The notes beneath the pieces were generated by a model, which searched no databases, had not been told where the DNA came from, and saw only the letters and a list, made by a program, of their open reading frames with translations. A program made the position numbers and the translations under genes. Source: Sulfitobacter delicatus (GTDB lineage: Bacteria > Pseudomonadota > Alphaproteobacteria > Rhodobacterales > Rhodobacteraceae). From it: 64,000 nucleotides of DNA. Positions 55,381 to 63,603 of this stretch are shown here, in pieces (within the stretch, counting starts at the first letter, position 1; every line of letters begins with the position of its first letter). Where the stretch lies: positions 372,001 through 436,000 of the forward strand of contig NZ_FNBP01000002.1 in NCBI RefSeq assembly GCF_900102535.1. Reading direction: 5' to 3'.

Positions 55381-55944
55381 TCAGCCCGACACCTCAATCA
55401 CCCCCGCCTCCGTCACGATCAAATCCAACGGCTCATCCGTCTCCTCCAGCGGAATGTCGTCCCACTCCTGCCCCGCAAAAGCGAAACCAATCGCCATCGT
55501 CGCACGCCGCGCCCGCAGCATCGCCAGCGTCCGGTCATAAAACCCGCCGCCGTACCCCAACCGCGCGCCCCTGCGGTTGAACGCCAAAAGCGGCACGATC
55601 ACGATCTCCGGCACAAAAAAGTCGTTATGCTCCGGGATCATCGCGCCAAAAGTCCCCGCCACCATCGGCGTCTCCGGCGTCCAGCGCGAAAAGGATAGCG
55701 GATGGTCCGGCCACATAATCACCGGCACCCCCACCGGCCCATGGGCACAGGCTTCGGCCATCGCCGGGCGCGGGTCAATCTCGGTACGGATCGGCATAAA
55801 CCCCGAGAGCGGCACGCCGCGGTAGCCCGCCAGCACCTCCGACAGATACCCCGCCTGCGCCGCATTCGCTTGTTCGAACAAAGGCTTACGCCGCGCAAAA
55901 GCCGCTTTGCGCGCTGCCGCCTTCGCCGCTGCCCCGTCGGTCAC
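55381..55944 (-). CDS. ygfA: 5-formyltetrahydrofolate cyclo-ligase
   Basis: A 187-residue enzyme that converts 5-formyl-THF to 5,10-methenyl-THF with ATP. The signature LGYGGGFYDRTLAMLR is present, with FMPIRTEIDPRP near the start for substrate binding. The start is GTG at 55944, which overlaps the mgtE stop (GTGA); a TTG twelve bases earlier is less likely. Length is typical. The gene therefore relies on translation of mgtE. Confidence 0.9.
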   Translation of the reverse strand: MTDGAAAKAAARKAAFARRKPLFEQANAAQAGYLSEVLAGYRGVPLSGFMPIRTEIDPRPAMAEACAHGPVGVPVIMWPDHPLSFSRWTPETPMVAGTFGAMIPEHNDFFVPEIVIVPLLAFNRRGARLGYGGGFYDRTLAMLRARRATMAIGFAFAGQEWDDIPLEETDEPLDLIVTEAGVIEVSG

Positions 55945-57344
55945 AACAACACCCAAGCCGCGAGTCCAAGGAAGGCAAAGAACCCCACAACATCCGTGAC
56001 CGTGGTCACAAAGGCCCCCGAGGCTAACGCCGGGTCCACACCAAACCGCTCCAGCAAGATCGGAATTCCCGTGCCCGCCAAACCCGCCACGACGAGGTTA
56101 ATCACCATCGCCGTGGCGATCACATAGCCAAGCGCGGGCGAGCCGAACCAGACCACCCCGACCACGCCCATGATCACCGCAAAGATCAGCCCATTGACCA
56201 AACCCACCAAGACTTCCCGCCGGATCACCCGCCAGACGTTGGAGCCGGTCAAATCCTTGGTCGCAAGCGCCCGTACGGCGACGGTCAGGCTCTGCGTCCC
56301 CGCATTGCCGCCCATCGACGCCACGATCGGCATCAAGACGGCCAGTGCCACGATCTGCGCAATGGCTGCCTCGAACTGCGAAATCACCATCGACGCCGCA
56401 ATCGCCGTGACCAAGTTCACCGCCAACCACGGCAGACGCTGCTTGGTCGTCTCGGCCACACGGTCCGACAGCGACCCCTCGCCCACACCGGCCAGACGCA
56501 GGATGTCTTCTTCGTGTTCCTCATCCAGCACTGCCATCGCATCATCGATGGTAATCACACCAATCAGCCGCCCCTCCTCGTCCACCACAGGGGCCGAGAT
56601 CAGGTGGTACTGGTTAAACGCATAGGCCACATCGCCCTCATCACGCATCGCGGGGATGATCTGAAAGGTCTCTTCCAGAATATCCGCCAATCGCGTCTCG
56701 CGGCGCGAGCGCATGAGTTTGCCAAGCGTCACATTGCCCACCGGATGCAGGCGCGGGTCGACCATGACGATGTGGTAAAACTGGTCCGGCAGGTCTTCCT
56801 CCGCCGTGGCGCGCAGGTGGTCGATGGCTTGGCCCACCGTCCAATGCTCCGGCGCCATGACGACCTCGCGCTGCATCATCCGGCCTGCGGAATACTCCGG
56901 CCAGTTCAGCGCCTGTTCAACGGCAACCCGGTCGGTTTCCTCCAGCGCGTCAAGGATGGTTTCTTGCTGGTCCCCCTCCAAATCCTCAATCAGATCAACC
57001 ACATCGTCGCTGTCGAGCTCGCGCACCGCTTGGGTCAGCACCTGCGGCGTCAGGATCGAGATGACTTCCTCGCGGATCGACTCGTCGAGTTCCGACAGGA
57101 TTTCGCCGTCAAACTCCTGCCCGTAAAGCCGGATCAGCGCGGCCCGGTCGGCCTCGTCAATCTGCTCCAAAAGGTCAGCGATATCCGCCGCGTGCAGCGG
57201 TTCCATCAACTGGGTCAGATGCGCCTGATCCCCGGCCTCCACGGTCTCAAGGATCGCGGATACGGCCTTGCGGTCGAGCATATAGGCCTCGGCCTCATCC
57301 TCGGGCGCGACCGCCGGATCCAGCTCCTCAATCTGCTCTGACAT
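55941..57344 (-). CDS. mgtE: Magnesium transporter MgtE
   Basis: A 467-residue Mg2+ channel. The N-terminal helical domain (about 20-145, with MEPLHAADIADLLEQI and LDSDDVVDLIEDL) and two CBS domains (about 150-270, VDPRLHPVGNVTLGKLMRS and VDEEGRLIGVITIDDAM) form the cytosolic Mg2+ sensor. Five C-terminal membrane helices follow, with PIVASMGGNAGTQSL, VGLVNGLIFAVIMG and GTGIPILLERFGVDPALASG, the pore motifs. GGGAGA precedes the ATG at 57344. Divergent from guaD. Confidence 0.95.
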   Translation of the reverse strand: MSEQIEELDPAVAPEDEAEAYMLDRKAVSAILETVEAGDQAHLTQLMEPLHAADIADLLEQIDEADRAALIRLYGQEFDGEILSELDESIREEVISILTPQVLTQAVRELDSDDVVDLIEDLEGDQQETILDALEETDRVAVEQALNWPEYSAGRMMQREVVMAPEHWTVGQAIDHLRATAEEDLPDQFYHIVMVDPRLHPVGNVTLGKLMRSRRETRLADILEETFQIIPAMRDEGDVAYAFNQYHLISAPVVDEEGRLIGVITIDDAMAVLDEEHEEDILRLAGVGEGSLSDRVAETTKQRLPWLAVNLVTAIAASMVISQFEAAIAQIVALAVLMPIVASMGGNAGTQSLTVAVRALATKDLTGSNVWRVIRREVLVGLVNGLIFAVIMGVVGVVWFGSPALGYVIATAMVINLVVAGLAGTGIPILLERFGVDPALASGAFVTTVTDVVGFFAFLGLAAWVLL

Positions 57345-57465
57345 CCAGCCGTCTCCCTGCCTGTGTGATCTTGGGGCCGACCATATGCAAGCGCCCCGGC
57401 TGGCACAATGCCACCCGCGACGCTTCGGTATTGTTCCCCGTCCCGGCGTCACCTAAACCACTGGC

Positions 57466-58767
57466 ATGACAAATCAACGACTCCTTTTGGGCGCGACGCT
57501 CACCTATTCCGGCAACCCGATGCAAAGCGCATGGGAAGACGCCGTGCAGATCGACAGCGCGGGCGGCGTGCTGATCGAGGATGGCCATATCGCGGCTGTC
57601 GGCAATGGCGAAAAACTGCGCGCCGCGCATCCGCAGGCTGAGGTCACGCGCTACAGTGACGCGCTCATCTGCCCCGGATTTGTCGACGCCCATGTGCATT
57701 ACCCGCAAACCGCGATCATCGCGTCTTGGGGCAAGCGGCTGATCGATTGGCTCAACAGCTACACCTTCCCCGAAGAGATGCGCCTGTCGGACCCGGCCTA
57801 TGCCGAGCAGATTGCCGCGCGGTATCTCGACCTCACGCTGGCCCACGGCACCACCACGGTTGCCTCTTACTGCACCATCCACCCGCATAGCGCCGACGCG
57901 CTGTTCCAAGCGGCGGCGGATCGGGGCCAGCGCATCGTCGCGGGCAAGACCTGCATGGACCGCAACGCCCCCGAAGGGCTGCGCGACACGGTGCAATCGG
58001 CCTATGACGACAGCAAAGCGTTGATTGAGCGCTGGCATGGCAAGGGCCGCTCAAGCTATGCAATCACGCCGCGTTTCTCGCCGACCTCGACGCCCGAGCA
58101 GCTCTCGGCCCTCGGCGCGCTTTGGGCGGAGCATCCGACTTGCCTGATGCAGACGCACCTGAGCGAACAGACCGATGAGATCGCATGGGTGCGGGAGCTT
58201 TACCCCGACGCCCGCGATTATCTCGACACCTATGAAACACACGGACTGCTCGGCGAACGTGGCCTTTACGGCCATGCGATCCACCTTGAGCCACGCGAGA
58301 TCGATCGGCTGGCCGAGGTCGGCGGCGCGCTGGTGCATTGCCCAACGTCGAATACATTCATCGGCTCCGGCCTGTTCGACATGACCGGACTGGCGAAACG
58401 GAACATCCCCTTGGCACTAGCCACAGATACCGGCGGCGGGTCGTCCTTTTCGATGCTGCGGACCATGGCGGCGGCCTATGAGGTCGGCCAGTTGCGGGGG
58501 ACGCCTTTGCACGCGGCGCAGTTGATCTGGCTCGGCACCGCAGGCTCGGCGCGCAGCCTGCATTTGCAGGATCAGGTGGGTTCGTTGGCCGAAGGGATGG
58601 AGGCGGATATCACTGTACTGTCGCTAGACTCCACATCCGCGATTGCGCAGCGGCATGGGGCGGCGAAGGATATTTGGGAGAGCCTCTTCGCGACGATCAT
58701 GATGGGCGATGACCGGGCGGTGAAGGATGTTTGGGTCGCAGGAAAGCGCATCGGTCAAGACACCTAA
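57466..58767 (+). CDS. guaD: Guanine deaminase
   Basis: A 433-residue zinc amidohydrolase converting guanine to xanthine. The metal motif HVHYPQ lies near residue 78, followed by SWGKRLIDWLNSYTFPEE and MQTHLSEQTDEI, which are specific for guanine deaminases, and LATDTGGGSSFSMLRTM holds the last metal-binding Asp. Length is normal. A probable 8-oxoguanine deaminase is encoded 540 bases further on the other strand, so purine salvage functions cluster here. Confidence 0.93.
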   Translation: MTNQRLLLGATLTYSGNPMQSAWEDAVQIDSAGGVLIEDGHIAAVGNGEKLRAAHPQAEVTRYSDALICPGFVDAHVHYPQTAIIASWGKRLIDWLNSYTFPEEMRLSDPAYAEQIAARYLDLTLAHGTTTVASYCTIHPHSADALFQAAADRGQRIVAGKTCMDRNAPEGLRDTVQSAYDDSKALIERWHGKGRSSYAITPRFSPTSTPEQLSALGALWAEHPTCLMQTHLSEQTDEIAWVRELYPDARDYLDTYETHGLLGERGLYGHAIHLEPREIDRLAEVGGALVHCPTSNTFIGSGLFDMTGLAKRNIPLALATDTGGGSSFSMLRTMAAAYEVGQLRGTPLHAAQLIWLGTAGSARSLHLQDQVGSLAEGMEADITVLSLDSTSAIAQRHGAAKDIWESLFATIMMGDDRAVKDVWVAGKRIGQDT

Positions 58768-58855
58768 CTAAGGGCAGCGCCGACCCGCGGGGTGGCGCAA
58801 AAGCGCCGCCCCAGGGGGGCGGGTCATGCCGAAGGCATGCCTATGGCATGACGCT

Positions 58856-58874
58856 GCCCGGCCCAAGGCCGGGC
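58856..58874. terminator. Hairpin between guaD and the CAP gene
   Basis: GCCCGGCC, CAA, GGCCGGGC: a perfect 8-base-pair stem between two convergent genes. A T-run is lacking. Probably a shared end signal. Confidence 0.55.
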
Positions 58875-58892
58875 GGGACATTCATCGAGCGT

Positions 58893-59312
58893 TCAACAAG
58901 GTGCCGCCAGCACCATCACCCAAACATCGCCTTCAGCCCGCGCCATCCCCATCTCATGCGCACGCGGCTCAACCATATTCCGATAATGCCCGGACGAATT
59001 GGTCCAGCCCCTCATCACCGCGTTCAAAGACCGCTGACCCTTGGCGATATTCTCGGCCACAAAGCACCACTGATACCCCGCCTTCGTCACCCGTTTCCCC
59101 ACAGTCGAACCATTCCGCCCGCTGTGACTGAAATACCCATGTTTCGCCATATCGCGGGCATGGGCCTGCGCCGCCTGCTCCAACCGGTCGCTATAGCTCA
59201 GAGGCTTCAACCCCTTCACATCCCGCAGCGCATTCACGGCCTCCAGCCCCATCGGATCAGCCAAAGCCGGAACCGCCGCCAGCGCCATCACCGCCGCCAA
59301 AACATGCCTCAT
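58893..59312 (-). CDS. CAP-domain (SCP/PR-1-like) secreted protein
   Basis: A 139-residue exported protein. A signal peptide reads MRHVLAAVMALAAVPALAD. The CAP domain follows: LEQAAQAHARDMAKHGYFSHSGRNGSTVGKRV, CFVAENIAKG, and WTNSSGHYRNMVEPRAHEMGMA, containing the family's paired His and Glu residues. CAP proteins are extracellular and often bind lipids or other ligands. The ATG overlaps the stop of the deaminase gene by four bases, so the two are co-translated though functionally unrelated. Confidence 0.9.
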   Translation of the reverse strand: MRHVLAAVMALAAVPALADPMGLEAVNALRDVKGLKPLSYSDRLEQAAQAHARDMAKHGYFSHSGRNGSTVGKRVTKAGYQWCFVAENIAKGQRSLNAVMRGWTNSSGHYRNMVEPRAHEMGMARAEGDVWVMVLAAPC

Positions 59313-60643
59313 CCAGCAAGCCCCCTCGCCAGTTCATTCTGCCGCGCCACCTGTGCGGCCAGATCAATCGTCACGACCTGACCATCGCGCACCACTTGCC
59401 GCCCCTCAACAAAAAGGTCCCGCACAGCCGTCGGCCCGGCAAGAAGCAGCGCAGCAGGGTCCCAACTGCCCGCACTCGCCACGCCGGACACATCCCAGAT
59501 CGCCACATCCGCGCGTTTGCCGACCGCCAGCCGTCCGCAATCAGGCCGCCCCAGCACATCCGTGCCGCCCCGCGTCGCCATCTCCAGCGCCGCCCGCGGG
59601 CTCATCGCATCCGCGCCCTGCGCCACGCGTTGCAAGAGCATCGCCTGCCGCGCCTCCGCCGCGAGATTGCCGCAGTCGTTACTGGCCGAGCCATCGACTC
59701 CCAACCCCACCGGCACCCCCGCATCGAGCATGGCGCGCACTTGCGCGATGCCCGACCCCAAGCGACAATTTGAGCAAGGACAATGCGCCACCCCGGTGCG
59801 CGTGCGTGCAAAAAGGTCAATCTCGCCCGCGTCCAACTGCACACAATGCGCATGCCAAACGTCGTCACCCAGCCAACCCAGATCCTCAGCATATTGCCCA
59901 GGCCGGCAGCCGAATTTCTCAAGCGAATAGGCCACATCCTCAGCATTCTCGGCCAGATGGGTGTGCAGCATCACCCCCTTGTCCCGCGCCAACAGCGCCG
60001 TGTCGCGCATCAATTCGCGGCTGACAGAAAACGGCGAACAGGGTGCCAAGCCCACACGGCACATCGACCCTTCGGCCGGATCGTGGAAGGCATCCACCAC
60101 ACGAATGCTATCCTCCAAAATCGCCGCCTCACGCTCGACCAGCATGTCGGGCGGCAGGCCACCGTTGCTTTCGCCAATGCTCATCGCCCCCCGCGTCGGA
60201 TGAAACCGCAGCCCCAGTTCGGCGGCGGCGTGGATCGTATCCTCCAGCCGCACGCCATTAGGGTAGAGATACAGGTGATCCGAACTCAAACTACAGCCCG
60301 ACAGCGCCATCTCCGCCAGCCCGATCTGCGCCGAGACGAACATATGCTCCGGCCCCATCCGCGCCCAGATCGGGTAGAGCCGTTGCAGCCAGCCAAACAG
60401 CAGCGCGTCCTGTGCGCCCGGCACGGCGCGGGTCATGCTTTGGTACAGATGATGGTGCGTGTTGACCAAGCCGGGGGTCACGACGCAGCCTTTGGCCTCG
60501 ACGACCTCGCCCGTGGTCTGCAGACCCTGCCCGATCTCGACAATCACCCCATCGCGCAGCAGCAGGTCAGCGCCGGCTAGCTCACGACGGTCGTCATCCA
60601 TGGTGACAAGGTGGTCCGCCCCGCGGATGAGAATTTCGGCCAT
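59309..60643 (-). CDS. Probable 8-oxoguanine deaminase
   Basis: A 444-residue zinc amidohydrolase. The metal motif NTHHHLYQSMTRAVPGAQDALLFGWL, SLSSDHLYLYPNG, and HTHLAENAEDVAYSLEKFGCRPG together resemble the AtzB-related 8-oxoguanine deaminases rather than cytosine or guanine deaminases; GLGVDGSASNDCGNL carries the last metal-binding Asp. The product would be urate. Start at 60643 (MAEILIRGAD). It overlaps the CAP-domain gene by four bases. The specificity is inferred from sequence feel and the nearby guaD. Confidence 0.78.
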   Translation of the reverse strand: MAEILIRGADHLVTMDDDRRELAGADLLLRDGVIVEIGQGLQTTGEVVEAKGCVVTPGLVNTHHHLYQSMTRAVPGAQDALLFGWLQRLYPIWARMGPEHMFVSAQIGLAEMALSGCSLSSDHLYLYPNGVRLEDTIHAAAELGLRFHPTRGAMSIGESNGGLPPDMLVEREAAILEDSIRVVDAFHDPAEGSMCRVGLAPCSPFSVSRELMRDTALLARDKGVMLHTHLAENAEDVAYSLEKFGCRPGQYAEDLGWLGDDVWHAHCVQLDAGEIDLFARTRTGVAHCPCSNCRLGSGIAQVRAMLDAGVPVGLGVDGSASNDCGNLAAEARQAMLLQRVAQGADAMSPRAALEMATRGGTDVLGRPDCGRLAVGKRADVAIWDVSGVASAGSWDPAALLLAGPTAVRDLFVEGRQVVRDGQVVTIDLAAQVARQNELARGLAG

Positions 60644-60763
60644 TGCGCACACTCTTCAATCGCCCGTCTCATGAAGAATGCATGGGGCCGATGGAAAACG
60701 GGCATGAGAACCGACCTGAGCCGTTTCCATAACCTAAAGTTGAGCAATGCGTCAACGCGCGGG

Positions 60764-61564
60764 TCAGTGCTCCGACAGGATCGCCAAAGCCTGCGCGTGA
60801 ATTTCGGCATTCGCCGCCGCCACGGCACGCCCGCCCTCATGCACCGGATTTCCCTGCCAATCAGTCACGATCCCACCCGCGGCCTGTACCACCGCGATGG
60901 GCGCCTGAATGTCATAGGCGTTGAGCCCCGCCTCGATCACCAGATCGACCTGCCCCGCCGCGACGAGCGCATAGGCATAGCAATCCATCCCGTAACGGGT
61001 CAGCAGAGCCTGTGCCGACACGGCGCGAAACGCCGCGGCCTCTTGCGTGCTGCCCACTTCCGGAAATGTCGTGAAAACAATCGCTTGACGCAGGTCTCGC
61101 GGCGCGCGTGTCGCAAGGCTGCGCTGGCCATGTGGACCCGTCAGCAGCGCCCCATCCGGCGCACCTTCAAACCGCTCGCCGATATAGGGCTGGTCGATGA
61201 TCCCATAAAACGGCCCCGACACGTCACTCACCGCGATCAGCACACCCCATGTCGGCGTGCCGCTGAGAAACCCGCGGGTGCCATCAATCGGGTCGAGCAC
61301 CCAAGTCAGCCCCGACGTCCCCGGCTGCGCGCCATATTCTTCGCCCAAAAATCCGTCCGCCGGACGCTCCTGCGCCAAAACCTCGCGCATCGCCCGTTCG
61401 GCGGCGCGGTCTGCCTCCGTCACTGGATCAAAGCCTGCGCCGAGTTTATTGTCGGCAATCAGATCAAGCGCGCGGAAATAGGGCAGGATCACCGCCCGTG
61501 CGGCATCCGCCATGAGATGCGCCACGCGGCGGATGTCGGGGTCAAAATCTGTCGTGTTTACCAT
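60764..61564 (-). CDS. hisN: Inositol monophosphatase family protein, HisN-like
   Basis: A 266-residue Mg2+-dependent phosphatase. Metal motifs are DPVTEADRAAE, GEEYG, WVLDPIDGTRGFLSG and the late YDIQAPIAVVQAAGG. The DPIDGTRGF variant and IIDQPYIGERFEGA are seen in the actinobacterial and alphaproteobacterial HisN type of histidinol-phosphatase, so that is the preferred reading, but inositol-1-phosphate or PAP phosphatase activity is possible. It lies between unrelated genes, with no histidine genes nearby. Confidence 0.78.
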   Translation of the reverse strand: MVNTTDFDPDIRRVAHLMADAARAVILPYFRALDLIADNKLGAGFDPVTEADRAAERAMREVLAQERPADGFLGEEYGAQPGTSGLTWVLDPIDGTRGFLSGTPTWGVLIAVSDVSGPFYGIIDQPYIGERFEGAPDGALLTGPHGQRSLATRAPRDLRQAIVFTTFPEVGSTQEAAAFRAVSAQALLTRYGMDCYAYALVAAGQVDLVIEAGLNAYDIQAPIAVVQAAGGIVTDWQGNPVHEGGRAVAAANAEIHAQALAILSEH

Positions 61565-61675
61565 GCAAAATGCTTGGCAGTTTGCGGGTCTCTGCGCAAG
61601 CCTCAGACTGCAAAAGCCGCCCCGCTTTTACCGCGGAACGGCCAGCATATACGTGCATTTCAACCAGAGGTCGTA

Positions 61676-62047
61676 TCAGGCCACGTCGCTCAAGACCCGC
61701 GCCAGTTCAAACAACCGACGCCGCTGGTTTTCCGGGATCGCGTAATAGGACCGCACCAGCTCCATCGCTTCCTTGTCGCCCATCAGATCGGCGGGCAGAC
61801 CCTCTTCGGGGGCGACCTCCGTGCCGTCCTCCTTTAGCCCTTCGAAAAAGAAGGACACCGGCACCTCCAAAGCGTCCGCAATGTCCCAGAGCCGCGAGGC
61901 GCTGACACGGTTCGCGCCAGTCTCGTATTTCTGGATTTGCTGAAACTTGATGCCAACCATTTCGGCCAGCTTTTGCTGTGTCATCCCGGTCAGCCAGCGC
62001 CGTTGCCGTATGCGCTTGCCGACATGTACATCCACCACATGAACCAT
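61676..62047 (-). CDS. XRE-family regulator, conserved alphaproteobacterial type
   Basis: A 123-residue DNA-binding protein. The HTH (residues 9-65, VGKRIRQRRWLTGMTQQKLAEMVGIKFQQIQKYETGANRVSASRLWDIADAL) is a near-invariant alphaproteobacterial form, followed by FFFEGL and a C-terminal helix (QRRRLFELARVL). Members are common stand-alone regulators in this class. Target unknown. A 641-base gap lies upstream. Confidence 0.88.
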   Translation of the reverse strand: MVHVVDVHVGKRIRQRRWLTGMTQQKLAEMVGIKFQQIQKYETGANRVSASRLWDIADALEVPVSFFFEGLKEDGTEVAPEEGLPADLMGDKEAMELVRSYYAIPENQRRRLFELARVLSDVA

Positions 62048-62511
62048 CTCGCCTATTCCTTATCGGGGGCACGCGTCATGTGCCGAACTGTATTTGCGAC
62101 AGAAGTGTCGTCTGCCCCGCCGCCCAACAATACCGCAGGGGTTGCACCGGGAGCCATGAGACAAACATAGCGGTTGCGTTGCTTTCGACAAAGCCCTTTC
62201 ACGCGATAGTGAGCATTCGCCCTATTTTTCCCGGCAACCTGAGGGAGAAGACCTCGGAAAGAAGCGGCATTGCCCTTAAGGTAGAATAGGTGCCCTGCTA
62301 TGATGTTTACGGCACGATCATAGGCAACCCTGAGATGAATAGGTTGATATTAAAGATGTTCTTGCGTGCGCGGGATGTCTGCCCCGCAGCGGCGCGGCAA
62401 GCCGTTGGGTGGTCAAATTGTAAACATATGAAGCGCTGCGCTCATAGGACAAAATCCGCCGATGGGACGGTGGTAGAGCCCGTCGCGCTTGCTGTGCGGC
62501 TGAGTGTCGCT
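62048..62511. other. Long gap upstream of the XRE gene
   Basis: About 460 bases without a gene that I can support. One minus-strand promoter for the XRE regulator is expected at the left end. A plus-strand frame at 62290-62595 has no ribosome site and no recognisable product. No tRNA fold was seen. A small RNA cannot be excluded. Confidence 0.4.
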
Positions 62512-62545
62512 TTGCACACCCGTCGAATTTGCCTTAAAATTCGAC
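62512..62545 (+). promoter_or_regulatory. Sigma-70-like promoter with embedded dyad
   Basis: TTGCAC (62512-62517), 17 bases, then TAAAAT (62535-62540) is a good promoter about 150 bases ahead of the BI-1 gene. A perfect inverted repeat GTCGAATT, eight bases, AATTCGAC (62522-62545) covers the spacer and -10, the typical place for a repressor operator. The start and the binding protein are inferred. Confidence 0.55.
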
Positions 62546-62688
62546 ATAATCAATACAAGCTTCGGGTCAGAAACGCCCCTAAAATCAGACTCTAAGAGAC
62601 TTGAATTTCAAGCGCTCAGACCCGATATTCAACCCAACAACGTGCCGCCGAGCTTTGGGCACGCTACTTTGCCAATGGGAGTCACTAA

Positions 62689-63465
62689 ATGGCTGACGTC
62701 AATACAATTCGCTCAACCGCCGGGTCGCGCGCCTCTGCGATCGACGAGGGTCTGCGCGCCCATATGAACAAGGTGTATGGCACCATGTCGATTGGCATGC
62801 TCATCACCTTCGCCGCCGCTTGGGCCATCTCTGGCCTGTCGGTCACCACGGACCCTGCCGCCGGTGTGGCGCAGCTGAGCGAGAGCAAGTACCTGACGCA
62901 AATCGGCTACGCGCTCTATGCCTCGCCGTTGAAATGGGTCGTGATGTTCGCACCTTTGGCCTTTGTTTTCGGCTTTAGCGCGATGATTAACAAAATGTCC
63001 GCCGCGACAGCGCAGGTCGTGTTCTACGCCTTTGCCGCCGTCATGGGCATCTCGATCAGCTCGATCTTTCTGGTCTTCACCGGCTATTCCATCGCGCAGG
63101 TGTTCCTGATCACCTCGATCGCCTTCGCGGGCCTGTCGCTCTGGGGCTACACCACTAAAAAGGACATCTCCGGTTGGGGCAGCTTCCTGATCATGGGTGT
63201 GATTGGCCTGATCGTGGCATCCATCGTGAACATCTTCCTCGCCTCTTCGGCGCTGATGTTTGCCATTTCCGCCCTCGGCGTGCTGATCTTCGCAGGTCTG
63301 ACCGCCTATGACACGCAGAAGATCAAGACCGAGTATCTGGCCCACGCGCATCACGGCGACACCGAGTGGCTGGGCAAAGCCGCCATCATGGGCGCCCTGA
63401 GCCTCTATCTGGACTTCATCAACATGTTCATGATGCTGCTGTCGCTCTTCGGCAATCGCGAATAA
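62689..63465 (+). CDS. Bax inhibitor-1/YccA family membrane protein
   Basis: A 258-residue inner-membrane protein with seven predicted spans, for example VMFAPLAFVFGFSAMINKMSA, VVFYAFAAVMGISISSIFLVF and ALMFAISALGVLIFAGLTAYDTQKIK. The last span's YDTQKIK holds the conserved acidic residue of the BI-1 pore, and the ending AIMGALSLYLDFINMFMMLLSLFGNRE is nearly invariant. Family members such as YccA interact with FtsH or act as pH-sensitive Ca2+ leaks. GGGAG precedes the ATG. A strong terminator follows. Confidence 0.95.
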   Translation: MADVNTIRSTAGSRASAIDEGLRAHMNKVYGTMSIGMLITFAAAWAISGLSVTTDPAAGVAQLSESKYLTQIGYALYASPLKWVVMFAPLAFVFGFSAMINKMSAATAQVVFYAFAAVMGISISSIFLVFTGYSIAQVFLITSIAFAGLSLWGYTTKKDISGWGSFLIMGVIGLIVASIVNIFLASSALMFAISALGVLIFAGLTAYDTQKIKTEYLAHAHHGDTEWLGKAAIMGALSLYLDFINMFMMLLSLFGNRE

Positions 63466-63491
63466 GCCAGCGGGCATTGAGACAAGGGGGG

Positions 63492-63522
63492 GGGCCGGTT
63501 CCGAAAGGGACCGGCCCTTTTT
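63492..63522 (+). terminator. Rho-independent terminator of the BI-1 gene
   Basis: GGGCCGGTTCC, a GAAA tetraloop and GGGACCGGCCC (one G-T pair) form an 11-base-pair stem followed by TTTTT (63518-63522). It is the clearest terminator in the window. Confidence 0.9.
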
Positions 63523-63603
63523 CGTTGGCGCGACGTTTAATCTCCCCCCGCGCGGAACCGAGCCGCCCCTTTTCGCGCTAAATAGGGAACGGAGGGCCGC
63601 GCC

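Noticed and set aside
62290-62595. 101-codon plus-strand frame in the gap before the BI-1 gene
   Set aside because: No ribosome site, Arg/Cys-rich composition like random sequence, and it runs through the promoter and dyad.
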